This document shows, one piece after another, positions 15,837 through 23,983 of a stretch of 42,549 nucleotides of DNA. Below the pieces are notes generated by a model. The model was not told the origin of the DNA, did not search any database, and saw only the letters and a program-made list of their open reading frames with translations. The first letter of the stretch is position 1; the number at the start of each line of letters is the position of its first letter. The translations under genes were made by a program, and so were the position numbers. Origin of the DNA: Levilactobacillus koreensis JCM 16448 (GTDB taxonomy: Bacteria > Bacillota > Bacilli > Lactobacillales > Lactobacillaceae); assembly GCF_001435525.1 (NCBI RefSeq), contig NZ_AZDP01000102.1, forward strand, positions 1-42,549. Direction: 5' to 3'.

Positions 15837-16903
15837 AACGCTTACTCAGTTTAATCATCGGGTTACTCGCCGTCTGTGGTCTCCTAGCCTACACCAGCCA
15901 GTCACTGGAGAAATCCAGTGGAAGCACTGGCAGTAAGGTACTTAACCTGTACAATTGGGGTGATTACATTGACCCCAACCTCCTAACCAAATTTCAAAAG
16001 GAAACGGGCTACCACGTGAACGTCGAAACCTTCGACAGCAATGAAGCTATGTACACCAAGATCAATCAAGGCGGCACCCACTACGACTTGGCCGTACCGA
16101 GCGAGTACATGGTCTCGAAGATGAAACGCGCCCACCTGCTACAGCCGCTGGATAAGAGCCGGCTGACCGGTTGGGGCAACTTCGATCAACAATTTCTCAA
16201 TCAACCGTTCGACCGCGGTAACCGTTACTCCATGCCGTATTTCTGGGGCACGCTGGGTATCGTCTACAACGACAAAATGGTCAAGGCTAGTGAGGTCCAA
16301 CACTGGGATGACTTGTGGTCACCGAAGTTCCGCGACAAGATCATGCTGATTGACTCGGCCAGAGACATCATGGGCATGTCACTAGTCACGCTACACAAGT
16401 CGATGAACACGACTGATCCGCAGACGCTACTGGCCGCTGAAAAGCGTTTGAACACGCTGGCCCCCAACGTTAAAGCTGTGGTCGCCGACGAAATCAAGAT
16501 GTACATGATTCAAGACGAAGCGCCATTGGCCGTGGACTGGTCGGGTGAGGCGGCCGAAATGCTGGCCGGCAATAGTCACCTCCACTACGTTGTGCCGCGC
16601 GAAGGTAGCAACCTGTGGTTCGACAACCTGGTCATCCCCAAGACGGCGCAGCACTACAACGCCATCTACGCCTTCCTCAACTTTATGAGCGAACCGAAGA
16701 ACGCCGCCCAAAACGCAGAATACATCGGTTACGCCACACCGAACAAGAAGGCCAAGGCCTTACTACCGAAGTCGGTGCGTGATGATCAGGAGTTCTATCC
16801 GGATCAAAAGACGATTGACCACCTACAGGTCTACCGCGACTTGGCACCAAACATCGTCGAACTCTACAACGACCGTTACCTGGAATTCAAGATGCACCAT
16901 TAG
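15833..16903 (+). CDS. potD: Spermidine/putrescine-binding protein PotD (356 aa)
   Basis: The extracellular polyamine receptor. A short signal segment (MKRLLSLIIGLLAVCGLLAY) precedes the mature domain; LAVC could be a weak lipobox but Val at -1 is atypical, so an uncleaved anchor is also possible. NLYNWGDYIDPNLLTKF is the PotD/PotF hallmark, and VPSEYMVSKM, YFWGTLGIVYN and AVDWSGEAAEML line the ligand pocket. It overlaps potC by 4 bases. Structured repeat R1-B begins about 14 bases after its stop, in the same sense, so the R1 fold is likely part of the potABCD message. Confidence 0.95.
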   Translation: MKRLLSLIIGLLAVCGLLAYTSQSLEKSSGSTGSKVLNLYNWGDYIDPNLLTKFQKETGYHVNVETFDSNEAMYTKINQGGTHYDLAVPSEYMVSKMKRAHLLQPLDKSRLTGWGNFDQQFLNQPFDRGNRYSMPYFWGTLGIVYNDKMVKASEVQHWDDLWSPKFRDKIMLIDSARDIMGMSLVTLHKSMNTTDPQTLLAAEKRLNTLAPNVKAVVADEIKMYMIQDEAPLAVDWSGEAAEMLAGNSHLHYVVPREGSNLWFDNLVIPKTAQHYNAIYAFLNFMSEPKNAAQNAEYIGYATPNKKAKALLPKSVRDDQEFYPDQKTIDHLQVYRDLAPNIVELYNDRYLEFKMHH

Positions 16904-16916
16904 GGTTAGCGTAAAT

Positions 16917-17106
16917 TGGTTCGCCTGCGGCTGCCAAGGACTGCGCCTGCTATGGGGTCGGTTCCAGCCTAAAGTTCAAGGCTTCCACCTCGACTTGAAG
17001 CCACGAAGTTCACGTGTCTCCAAGGTCGTCCCACGCTGTAGGCCGGGAAAATACCCCGACCAACACCGTCGACACAGCTGGCTACGTCCTTGGCTTCCTC
17101 CGGCTA
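16917..17106 (+). repeat. Structured repeat R1, copy B
   Basis: It starts 14 bases after potD and is co-oriented with it. Outer helix GCCAAGGAC/GTCCTTGGC differs from copy A (CCAGGGAT/ATCCCTGG) at paired positions on both arms. Helix 2 is GGCCGGG/CCCGACC (one wobble pair). Helix 3 is CTTGAAG/CTCCAAG with CACG/CGTG-type extension. Helix 4 is AGCCT/AGGCT. The fold is kept although the primary sequence has diverged. Confidence 0.85.
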
Positions 17107-17194
17107 CGATTGTGCGCTACCATGGCGCTTGTTGAGTTCCTTAAGTACCGAACCTTTTCGTTAATCTATCAATCACACCTGTGCTCATCACAAA

Positions 17195-17246
17195 TTTAAT
17201 GGCACTGACATCGTCTGAACTTCAGAGGTTGTCAGTGCCATTTTTA
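17195..17246. terminator. Bidirectional terminator between pot and pst operons
   Basis: AATGGCACTGACA and TGTCAGTGCCATT form a 13-bp perfect stem with an inner TCTGAACTTCAGA hairpin. It is followed by TTTTT on the plus strand and preceded by AAATT, giving a shorter U-run on the minus strand. It lies in the 187-base gap between R1-B and R1-C. Confidence 0.85.
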
Positions 17247-17293
17247 ATTGAAAGTTACCAAACTTTCAACGACTGTTTTGGTTGCGAACTATC

Positions 17294-17478
17294 AGAGCCG
17301 AAGGCGGCCAGGGATGGAGCCGGCCGTGAAGGTGATGTTAACTAGCGATTCAGCTAGTTTACAGCACGGGCGACTTTGAAGACACGGATTTTTCGTGGCT
17401 TCAAATCGAGTCGGAAGCCCGTCGCTCAGGCTGTAGCGTCCCCATAGCCGCGGAATCCCTGGCAGCCGTAGTGCGGTC
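17294..17478 (-). repeat. Structured repeat R1, copy C
   Basis: It lies 103 bases after the pstB stop, in the sense of pstB. Helix 2 has become AACTAGC/GCTAGTT, perfect and quite different from copy A. The outer helix is CCAGGGAT/ATCCCTGG, helix 3 TTTGAAG/CTTCAAA with CACG/CGTG, and helix 4 AGCC/GGCT. It faces copy B across the shared terminator. Confidence 0.85.
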
Positions 17479-17580
17479 AACTTACACTAACTTAATTTGG
17501 TCAACAAAATTTTGGGCTGTACGTAAAAAGGAGCCGAGCATGACGCCTCGACTCCCCCATGGTACTTGATTTTAAAACGA

Positions 17581-18384
17581 CTACCCAAAGCTTCCGGAGA
17601 TGTAATCTTGAGTTACTGGAATCTGCGGATTGCTGAACATCGTGGCGGTTGGCGTGTACTCCATCACGTGACCGAGATGGAAGAATGCACACTGACTGCT
17701 GACCCGCGCTGCTTGTTGCATGTTGTGGGTCACGATGATAATTGAATACTTCTTTTGTAATTCCAACAACGTCTCTTCGACCTTCACTGTTGAAATTGGG
17801 TCTAACGCGCTACAAGGTTCGTCCAAAAGTAAGACGTCGGGTTCCATCGCAATCGAGCGGGCAATACATAACCGCTGTTGTTGGCCCCCAGATAACGCCA
17901 AGGCGCTCTTGTCCAAGCTATCCTTGACTTCGTCCCACAGGGCAGCGCCCTTCAAGCTCGTTTCAACTCGTTCTTCTAGTTCTGCTTTGCCCTTTATCCC
18001 GTTCGCCTTTAACGCGTACACGATATTTTCACGAATCGACTTGGCAAATGGGTTTGGTCGTTGAAAGACCATCCCGATGTGGCGCCGAATCTCGTAGATG
18101 TTCACGTTCGGTTCGTTGATGTCGACGCCGTGGTACCAAATTTTACCGGTCACGGTGGCGATATTATCATTCATCCGATTCAGCGAACGCAGATAGGTCG
18201 ACTTTCCGGAACCAGAGGCCCCAATTAATGCGGTAATCTGGTTTTTGGGAAAGCCCAAATCGGCATCGTGCATCGCGTGGTTCGCGCCATAGAAGACCTG
18301 CAAGTTTTCCGTACGCATCGCCAAGGACACGTTATCGGGGAAGGTCTGCACAGCAGTCTTTTCAAACGAATATTGTTTTAACAT
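17581..18384 (-). CDS. pstB: Phosphate ABC transporter ATPase PstB (267 aa)
   Basis: The ATPase of the high-affinity phosphate importer. Walker A GASGSGKST (55-63), the PstB-specific LRSLNRMNDN just after it, RRHIGMVFQRPNPFAKSI (Q-loop), the signature LSGGQQQR (165-172) and Walker B VLLLDEPCSALDP are all present. ATG at 18384 follows AAGGAGGAGCTGCT. It is the last gene of pstSCAB, 12 bases after pstA. Many lactobacilli carry two pstB genes; only one is here. No phoU gene follows; R1-C and a terminator do. Confidence 0.95.
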   Translation of the reverse strand: MLKQYSFEKTAVQTFPDNVSLAMRTENLQVFYGANHAMHDADLGFPKNQITALIGASGSGKSTYLRSLNRMNDNIATVTGKIWYHGVDINEPNVNIYEIRRHIGMVFQRPNPFAKSIRENIVYALKANGIKGKAELEERVETSLKGAALWDEVKDSLDKSALALSGGQQQRLCIARSIAMEPDVLLLDEPCSALDPISTVKVEETLLELQKKYSIIIVTHNMQQAARVSSQCAFFHLGHVMEYTPTATMFSNPQIPVTQDYISGSFG

Positions 18385-18396
18385 AGCAGCTCCTCC

Positions 18397-19284
18397 TTAC
18401 TTGCTGGCCGTGACGCGCCGGTAAAGGAAGTTCCCCAATACCCGGGCACCTAGGTTGAATAGTAATACGGCAATGATCAGCACGGCTGAAGCGGCAGCGG
18501 ACAGTTGCGCCGCGTTGCTGGCCAGCCCCTCCGTGTTGACCTTCCAAATGTGAACGGCCAACGTTTCAGCGGGCCGGAATGGGTTCAGCGGACTCGCCGG
18601 ATCCATAGGGTTCCAGTCCGAAAAATTGGTGACAGGCGCACTTTGACCGGCCGTGTAAATCAAGGCAGCGGCTTCACCGAAGACCCGCCCAGCACTCAAC
18701 ACGATCCCCGTCACGATTCCTGGTAGTGCGACTGGTAAGATAATCCCGATTTCGGTCTTCCACTTGGACAAGCCCAGTGATAGCCCAGCTTCCCGTTGGT
18801 TACGGGGAACGGCACTCAGCGACTCCTCAATGTTCCGTGTTAACAGCGGCAAGTTGAAGAAGGTCAGGGCAATGGCCCCAGAAATAACAGAGAAGCCAAT
18901 CTTGAACTTCACCACAAACAGCAGGAAACCAAATAACCCAACAACAACGGATGGCAGTGAACTCAAGACTTCAATTGCGGAACGAATCAAGCTTGTCCGC
19001 CAATTGTCCTTCGCGTACTCCGCCAAGTAGATCCCCGCTCCCAACGAAATCGGGATAGAAATCAACATTGTCAAAACCAACAGGTAAAAGGAGTTGAAGA
19101 GTTGTACGCCGATACCACCGGCACCACTGAAAGCGTCAGTCGTTCCCGTTAAGAAGGACCAGCTCACATGCGGTAACCCAGAAATCAAGATGTAGGCCAA
19201 TAAGAAGACCAAGATACCGACCACTGCAGCCACAATTAAATCAATGACGACCGTCGCGATAAAATCTTTACGTTTAGCGTCCAT
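18397..19284 (-). CDS. pstA: Phosphate ABC transporter permease PstA (295 aa)
   Basis: Six membrane helices. The first follows MDAKRKDFIATVVIDLIVAA; LYLAEYAKDNW-like and LSAVPRNQREAGLSLGLSKWKTEIGIILPVALPGI form the EAA coupling loop typical of PstA. The ATG at 19284 overlaps the end of pstC by 11 bases, with GGGGGCAATTAAAGA as ribosome site, so translation is coupled. It forms the phosphate channel with PstC. Confidence 0.95.
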   Translation of the reverse strand: MDAKRKDFIATVVIDLIVAAVVGILVFLLAYILISGLPHVSWSFLTGTTDAFSGAGGIGVQLFNSFYLLVLTMLISIPISLGAGIYLAEYAKDNWRTSLIRSAIEVLSSLPSVVVGLFGFLLFVVKFKIGFSVISGAIALTFFNLPLLTRNIEESLSAVPRNQREAGLSLGLSKWKTEIGIILPVALPGIVTGIVLSAGRVFGEAAALIYTAGQSAPVTNFSDWNPMDPASPLNPFRPAETLAVHIWKVNTEGLASNAAQLSAAASAVLIIAVLLFNLGARVLGNFLYRRVTASK

Positions 19285-20227
19285 TCTTTAATTGCCCCCT
19301 CTTAGCGATGAATCGAACCAGTGCGTTGAAGAATAATGACATGAGTAACAGAATCAACGCTAAGGACCACAAGGCATTGTTAGGCAACGTCCCATCGATA
19401 GTGTCCCCAATTCCAGTCGTTAACTGACTGGTCAGAGTTGATGCTGGTGAAATCAGGTTTTTAGGCATGATAGCTGCGTTCCCAATCACCATTTGAACGG
19501 CCAAAGCTTCACCGAAAGCCCGCGCCATCCCGAAGATGACGGCGGTCAAGATCCCGGGGGTCGCGGAACGTAAGATCACCCGCGAAACGGTTTGCCAGCG
19601 GGTCGCCCCTAAAGCCAATGACGCTTCCTTATAGTGCCGCGGAACGGCGCGTAAACTATCGACCGTCATCGTGGTAATCGTTGGCAACACCATGACGAAG
19701 AGCACGAAGGTTGCCGAAATGATCCCGAAACCAGAGCCCCCAACTAAATGTCGCATGAATGGAACAACGACGGCTAACCCGATGAATCCGTAAACTACAG
19801 AAGGAATCCCAACCAACAGCTCGATGACGGGTTGGAGTACTTTTCGTCCCTTATTTGGTGAGATTTCCGTCATGAAAATGGCAGTTCCGACCGCAAACGG
19901 TGTCGCCACAATGGCAGCGGCAAAGGTTACGGCAAACGACCCCACAATCATCGGTAGAGCACCGATATTTCCCTGATCAGGAGCCCAGTTGGTTCCCGAC
20001 AGAAATTTCCACAAGCTGACGTGGTTCTGCGTAAACGTCGCAATCCCTTTAGATGTAATGAACCACAGCATGGACGCGACCACCAAGATAATCACGCCGA
20101 TACAGAGGTAACTGATGCCGCGCCCAATCCAATCTTTACGGGTTGCGCGGGTTGCCCGGTGCAGGCGGGCATCCCATTCGTGGGATTGGGCGTCTTGTTT
20201 TTTCAATTGAAAATTGGTTTGTTCCAT
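19274..20227 (-). CDS. pstC: Phosphate ABC transporter permease PstC (317 aa)
   Basis: The partner permease. A soluble N-terminus of about 38 residues (MEQTNFQLKKQDAQSHEW...) precedes six helices. The GIPSVVYGFIGLAVVVPF segment and the EAA loop SLRAVPRHYKEASLALGATRWQTVSRV are typical of PstC. ATG at 20227 has GGGGGAG 7 bases upstream. A terminator hairpin lies between pstS and this gene (20244-20278), which should lower its expression relative to pstS. Confidence 0.95.
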   Translation of the reverse strand: MEQTNFQLKKQDAQSHEWDARLHRATRATRKDWIGRGISYLCIGVIILVVASMLWFITSKGIATFTQNHVSLWKFLSGTNWAPDQGNIGALPMIVGSFAVTFAAAIVATPFAVGTAIFMTEISPNKGRKVLQPVIELLVGIPSVVYGFIGLAVVVPFMRHLVGGSGFGIISATFVLFVMVLPTITTMTVDSLRAVPRHYKEASLALGATRWQTVSRVILRSATPGILTAVIFGMARAFGEALAVQMVIGNAAIMPKNLISPASTLTSQLTTGIGDTIDGTLPNNALWSLALILLLMSLFFNALVRFIAKRGQLKNGR

Positions 20228-20243
20228 AAGTTGACTCCCCCTT

Positions 20244-20278
20244 AAAAAAAGATGAAGGCGCTACGACCGCACCTCCAC
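20244..20278 (-). terminator. Intra-operon terminator between pstS and pstC
   Basis: On the minus strand TGGAGGTGC, loop GGTCGTA and GCGCCTTCA form a 9-bp stem with two wobble pairs, followed by a run of Ts. It sits in the 79-base gap after pstS and just before the pstC ribosome site. Partial termination would give excess binding protein. Confidence 0.75.
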
Positions 20279-20306
20279 CCATGTGACAAACAACTGATTT
20301 TAAAAA

Positions 20307-21200
20307 TTAGTTTTGCGTAACGGCACCCTTAGCATCCTTAGATACCTTCATGTCGTGAATACTGATGTAACCCATGTCCTTAACCAAGCTGTCTTGAACC
20401 GTCTTGGAGTCCATGTACTTCAGGAAGGCAGTCGTGGCCTTGTCAGGCGTGCCCTTCGTGTACATGTGTTCGTAAGACCAGATCTTCCACTTGTTGGTTT
20501 CAACGTTGTTGTCCGTTGGCGTTACACCATCAATGGAAACGGCTTGTAATTTGTTCGTGAAGTATGAGAAGGCTAAGTAACTTACAGCACCTGGCGTTGA
20601 GCCAACGATCTTTTGAACAGCACCGTTAGAATCTTGTTCTTGAGACTTCACAGCGTCAGTACCCTTAAGAACGGCGTTTTCGAACGTTGCACGAGTCCCA
20701 CTACCTTGAGCCCGGTTGATGATGACGATCTTTTGGTCCTTACCACCAACTTCTTTCCAGTTAGTGATCTTACCCGTAAAGATTTGCTTCAATTGTGCCA
20801 TCTTCAGGTTCTTGATACCGGCATCCTTGTTGACAACTGGGGCCATCCCCACAACGGCAACCTTGTGGTCCGTTAACTTGTCAGCCTTGATTCCGTCTTT
20901 TTCTTCAGCGAAAATGTCAGAATCCCCGATAGAAACAGCACCGGCTTGAACTTGGCTCAACCCAGTCCCGGAACCGCCACCTTGAACCGTCAGAGTCACC
21001 TTGCTGTTCTTAGCGGTGAAGTTGGCGCCGGCCTTTGCTGCCAATGGTTGTAAGGCAGTTGAGCCAACCGCTGTCACCTTGCCGGATAGTGCTTCGCTAC
21101 TGCTGCCCTTGCTACTGGATGAGCTCGTGGCCTTGCCACAACCCACTAATAGTAAACTAATTGCTGCAATCCCCATTGCTAACTTTGATCCCTTATTCAT
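20307..21200 (-). CDS. pstS: Phosphate-binding lipoprotein PstS (297 aa)
   Basis: The extracellular phosphate receptor. A lipoprotein signal MNKGSKLAMGIAAISLLLVGC places the lipid-modified Cys at 21; a Ser-rich linker follows. The mature domain has VTAVGSTALQPLA, VQGGGSGTGLSQV and INRAQGSGTRATFENAVL, which bind phosphate. ATG at 21200 is chosen because GGAGTGACAG precedes it and because it starts a good signal peptide; the frame extends 20 codons upstream without a site. First gene of pstSCAB. Pho-box-like repeats lie about 130 bases upstream. Confidence 0.95.
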   Translation of the reverse strand: MNKGSKLAMGIAAISLLLVGCGKATSSSSSKGSSSEALSGKVTAVGSTALQPLAAKAGANFTAKNSKVTLTVQGGGSGTGLSQVQAGAVSIGDSDIFAEEKDGIKADKLTDHKVAVVGMAPVVNKDAGIKNLKMAQLKQIFTGKITNWKEVGGKDQKIVIINRAQGSGTRATFENAVLKGTDAVKSQEQDSNGAVQKIVGSTPGAVSYLAFSYFTNKLQAVSIDGVTPTDNNVETNKWKIWSYEHMYTKGTPDKATTAFLKYMDSKTVQDSLVKDMGYISIHDMKVSKDAKGAVTQN

Positions 21201-21308
21201 CTCTGTCACTCCATGTCTTTTTTTAAGTATAGTAGAACCACCACTTCGTAAGCTAAGCATCTTCGTGGTGCCTCCCCTTAACTTACAACCTTGATTCTAA
21301 GCGATGAA

Positions 21309-21347
21309 TATATATTCTTCGTCGCATTCGTGTAAATTTTCGGTAAA
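21309..21347 (-). promoter_or_regulatory. pstS: pstS promoter region with Pho-box-like direct repeats
   Basis: On the minus strand TTTACC (21342-21347) and TTTACA (21331-21336) are direct repeats with an 11-base period, as in PhoP-binding sites of Bacillota (TTAACA-like units with about 5-base spacers). A palindromic GAATATATATTC lies just downstream and could hold the -10 region. This predicts induction by phosphate starvation through a PhoPR system outside the window. Confidence 0.6.
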
Positions 21348-21481
21348 TGTTGCCGGATTTTTGATTTATTCTCGATATTTCAGATAGTTAACCCCCAAAC
21401 ACGATTAATACACCAACTATGGGGGATTAATTGCGTCTTACCCGGTAAATGACTAGAATTAGAATTGAGAGGTGACCAGAA

Positions 21482-21832
21482 GTGGCAAATAAGAATGAAC
21501 GCGCGGAACGGCACGCTATTATCGTTGATATGAATGACTTTCTGATGGATTATGCGGCTGAAAAATTGGGGAAACAACCCGATTTGGCCAAAAAGGTCGC
21601 AACGGCAGCCCAGTCCGACTTAACCGGCCTGGATCAATTGTTTAAGGACGACGGTGTTGGGCGTCGGACTAAGTATCTCGACTTAGCTGCGGGCTTTTTA
21701 CGCGACGAAGCGGACGCCGATGAAGATAACCAAAAGCACGACTTCACGGCCGCCAGCGAAACGTTGGGCAAAGAAGCCATCGCCTACCTGGCCAGCCACG
21801 CACAGGACTTCGACCGTTGGGAAGAAGCTTAG
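21482..21832 (+). CDS. Hypothetical soluble acidic protein (116 aa)
   Basis: The start is GTG at 21482 after GAGAGGTGACCAGAA. The protein is soluble and mostly helical, with many Asp, Glu, Lys and Ala and no Cys. The central part (DLTGLDQLFKDDGVGRRTKYLDLAAGFL) alternates helices and turns. No motif of a known enzyme is visible. It is a single gene, divergent from pstS, and ends at a strong bidirectional terminator. Its function cannot be given. Confidence 0.65.
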   Translation: MANKNERAERHAIIVDMNDFLMDYAAEKLGKQPDLAKKVATAAQSDLTGLDQLFKDDGVGRRTKYLDLAAGFLRDEADADEDNQKHDFTAASETLGKEAIAYLASHAQDFDRWEEA

Positions 21833-21856
21833 TGTTAATCTAATTGAAACCAAAAT

Positions 21857-21918
21857 AAATACGAGAGAAAATTTCCAATCGCCATCGCGGTGACCCGAAA
21901 TTTTCTCTCGTATTTTTA
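21857..21918. terminator. Strong bidirectional terminator
   Basis: AAATACGAGAGAAAATTT and its inverse form an 18-bp stem around a GC-rich loop, followed by TTTTT on the plus strand and flanked by A-rich sequence on the other side. It ends the 116-aa gene and the convergent 67-aa gene. Confidence 0.9.
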
Positions 21919-21966
21919 GCTGTGAGCCAACATAACTTGCCGTGTTAAAATGACCCCCACTTGGCG

Positions 21967-22170
21967 TTACTGCCACTGCCATAAATCGGCCTTCATATTC
22001 GTCGCAATGATCTGCGCTAACAGGTCGATAAATTGATCTGGCATGTACTTAGTCGTATCCAGGCTCGTGGCCTTGCCGTTGACCTTGGTAATGACCAGTC
22101 CCTCGTGTGCCAACGTTAAGCCATACTTGGGGGCAATCTGACATAGCCGTGTGATTTTTGCTTCGTCCAA
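21967..22170 (-). CDS. Hypothetical small protein (67 aa)
   Basis: A TTG start at 22170 follows GGGAG with 9-base spacing. The product MDEAKITRLCQIAPKYGL... is soluble, has one Cys and ends in a Trp-rich tail (DLWQWQ). The pattern helix, two short strands (LAHEGLVITKVNGK), helix could be a small alpha-beta fold. It ends toward the bidirectional terminator at 21857-21918. No family was recognised. Confidence 0.5.
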   Translation of the reverse strand: MDEAKITRLCQIAPKYGLTLAHEGLVITKVNGKATSLDTTKYMPDQFIDLLAQIIATNMKADLWQWQ

Positions 22171-22294
22171 ATGTGGTGACTCCCTTCACGCAATCTAAAT
22201 TGAGCTTAGCGAATCGCCTGCCGCTCGTCAAGCGCCCACGACTAAAAAGAGTATAGCCCCGTCTCGCCAAAAGTTATGACGGTCTTTTTATTTT

Positions 22295-22489
22295 CTAAAT
22301 TCGTGTATAAGCGTTCTCTAATGATTCGTGCCATGCAGTCATTACTTTATTGAGAGTGTTCAAACGTTTAAAGAATAACGTCAAACAACTCACCACTAAA
22401 TAAAGCAAACCCCGCAATTTCAAGAACCATGGAAGCCCACGCTGATAAAAAGGTATCTCCTTTCTTTGAGTTTTTTTACTACTTTGCAT
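22295..22489 (-). CDS. Small basic membrane protein (64 aa)
   Basis: ATG at 22489 is preceded by AGAGGGTGATTGCT. The peptide starts with a basic, polar stretch (MQSSKKTQRKEIPFYQR), followed by one hydrophobic helix (about 29-43, GLLYLVVSCLTLFF) and a charged tail. It lies 130 bases after another tiny membrane-protein gene in an AT-rich patch unlike its neighbours. It could be an accessory or immunity-type peptide of a lost locus, but no family is recognised. Confidence 0.45.
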   Translation of the reverse strand: MQSSKKTQRKEIPFYQRGLPWFLKLRGLLYLVVSCLTLFFKRLNTLNKVMTAWHESLENAYTRI

Positions 22490-22618
22490 AGCAATCACCC
22501 TCTTAGTATGGATTTACCAACCGTCTTTAACTTCTCAAAGCTCACAATTAAATTTCAGCATATTTTATACCTTTCTAGTTGGAAACCTTTGCTTCAATAT
22601 TGGATGATTTGGAGAAAG

Positions 22619-22810
22619 TCACTTACTTTTAAAAAAACTATATCCAACTAAGAAAACGCCAACAAAAAATTCTGTTGCATTTCTAAACCAATCTTCTTTA
22701 CTATAAATATAATGATTCGTGAATATAGGAAATATTTGAATTGTTGAAATTATGAAGAGATTACCAAACCAAAATGTAATTTGTTTATAAAAATATTTGT
22801 TAATTTTCAT
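22619..22810 (-). CDS. Small two-helix membrane protein (63 aa)
   Basis: ATG at 22810 follows AGAGGCGGTAAC. The peptide has two hydrophobic segments (about 10-30 and 46-60) rich in Phe, Ile and Tyr and a positively charged end. Its codons are very AT-rich compared with flanking genes, suggesting acquisition from elsewhere. Such sizes and topologies occur among bacteriocin immunity and phage-derived membrane proteins; that is inference only. Confidence 0.5.
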   Translation of the reverse strand: MKINKYFYKQITFWFGNLFIISTIQIFPIFTNHYIYSKEDWFRNATEFFVGVFLVGYSFFKSK

Positions 22811-23032
22811 GTTACCGCCTCTAATAGCTGTTTTTTTCTATTCAACCACACTATAGTATTTTACTGTTAGCTAATTATTTGAATAGTTAGGTTAATTTGC
22901 GTCTCACAATGAGCTATTACAAGCACACAAAAATTATTGGAATCTATTCGAATCTATTGACCGATTTAACTAAAAAGTGAAATCTTAAATTAGTCAACCT
23001 AAAAAAAGAGTCTAGGACAAAACTTCCAACTC
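22811..23032. other. AT-rich gene-free segment
   Basis: About 220 bases upstream of the two-helix membrane gene. The minus strand holds a possible -10 (TACTAT, 22852-22857) for that gene. No supported gene or long hairpin is seen until the terminator at 23033. Confidence 0.35.
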
Positions 23033-23080
23033 GAATAAAAGGGTCCATCCAAAAAATCGTATGATTTCTTAGATGGACCC
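23033..23080 (-). terminator. Terminator of the HPr-like gene
   Basis: On the minus strand GGGTCCATC and GATGGACCC form a 9-bp stem extended by AAATC/GATTT around ATAC, followed by TTTTATT. Confidence 0.85.
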
Positions 23081-23180
23081 CTTGAGCTTATGCATACACA
23101 GAGATGGTAATCCCTGGTATTCTTTAGGTGCTGAACCAAAAAGAGAATATAGCCAGCCCCCCCCTCTAACATAATCTCTT

Positions 23181-23444
23181 TTAATAACAAAATTGATCCT
23201 TTGCCAACTGTTGATGGATTGCGGCCGCCAATTGGGCTTCGTCCGGACCATCCGCAACCACTTGAATGAATTTTCCGCCATACTTCGATAGCTGGGCCAC
23301 TTCATGCTGGAGTTGCGGGTTAAGTTCGACATCGCGGACCTTGATAGTTGCTGTGCCCGTGTAGCGTGAACAAATTTGCTTCAGGGCAACTGCTTCGTCA
23401 ATTGAGGGCGTTACTTCATATAAAGGAAAGCCAATCGTTTTCAT
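23181..23444 (-). CDS. HPr-like protein without the active-site histidine (87 aa)
   Basis: ATG at 23444 follows GAGGTGATCACG. Length and pattern match the phosphocarrier HPr: hydrophobic N-strand, helix, a strand pair (ATIKVRDVELNP), a second helix, then a strand and the conserved VVADGPDEAQLAAAIHQQL end. The HARPA motif that carries the phosphorylated His is replaced by SIDEAVAL, and the SIMGVMSL segment with the regulatory Ser is replaced by QLQHEVAQL. So it cannot act in sugar phosphotransfer in the normal way. It may be a regulatory paralogue. The HPr assignment is by eye and moderately certain. Confidence 0.6.
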   Translation of the reverse strand: MKTIGFPLYEVTPSIDEAVALKQICSRYTGTATIKVRDVELNPQLQHEVAQLSKYGGKFIQVVADGPDEAQLAAAIHQQLAKDQFCY

Positions 23445-23591
23445 CGTGATCACCTCTATCTCCATTGTAAGCGATTACATAGTTGGTGCCAAGACTTTTA
23501 TAAGAAAATCACAAGAAATAATTCGAGCCGAACGCGCGTTCAAACTTCGCCCAATCTATGGTATGATACCGGTTGTGTGAAACAAGCTGTG

Positions 23592-23775
23592 TGACTGCCG
23601 CCTGCGGCTACCAGGCGCCACACTGTGGGGGACACCCGCAGCCAAAGAGCGGTCTGCGAGTTCGACTTGAAGCCTCGAAAGTCACGAGTCTCCAAGCTCG
23701 CCCCGTGCTGTAAGCCGACTAAGAAACGTCGACTAACACCACCGACACAGTGCTCTGCCTGGTTTCCTCCGGCTC
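23592..23775 (+). repeat. Structured repeat R1, copy D
   Basis: It reads in the sense of the helicase operon, about 450 bases upstream of it. Outer helix ACCAGGC/GCCTGGT differs from other copies on both arms. Helix 2 is AGCCGAC/GTCGACT (one wobble), helix 3 has CTCG/CGAG instead of CACG/CGTG, and helix 4 is CAGCC/GGTCTG with a bulged base. It faces copy E 208 bases away. Confidence 0.85.
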
Positions 23776-23983
23776 GTGTCGACAGCCTATTTCAACGTCG
23801 TAGTTTTTCCCGCAGTTGGTGACTCCTGCTTATCAGTAAGTAAGCATCATCCCCATACCACCTATGATGAGAACTAAAAAACGACTACTAAATCAACATA
23901 CCGTCTACCACAAAATTCAAACCGACATATTACATAATTGACATCATTACTACCACAACATTCATTGTAGCAGCGCACAATCA

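Noticed and set aside
23625-23822. Open frame overlapping R1-D
   Set aside because: Same reason: repeat sequence with no ribosome site and no conservation of the frame among copies.
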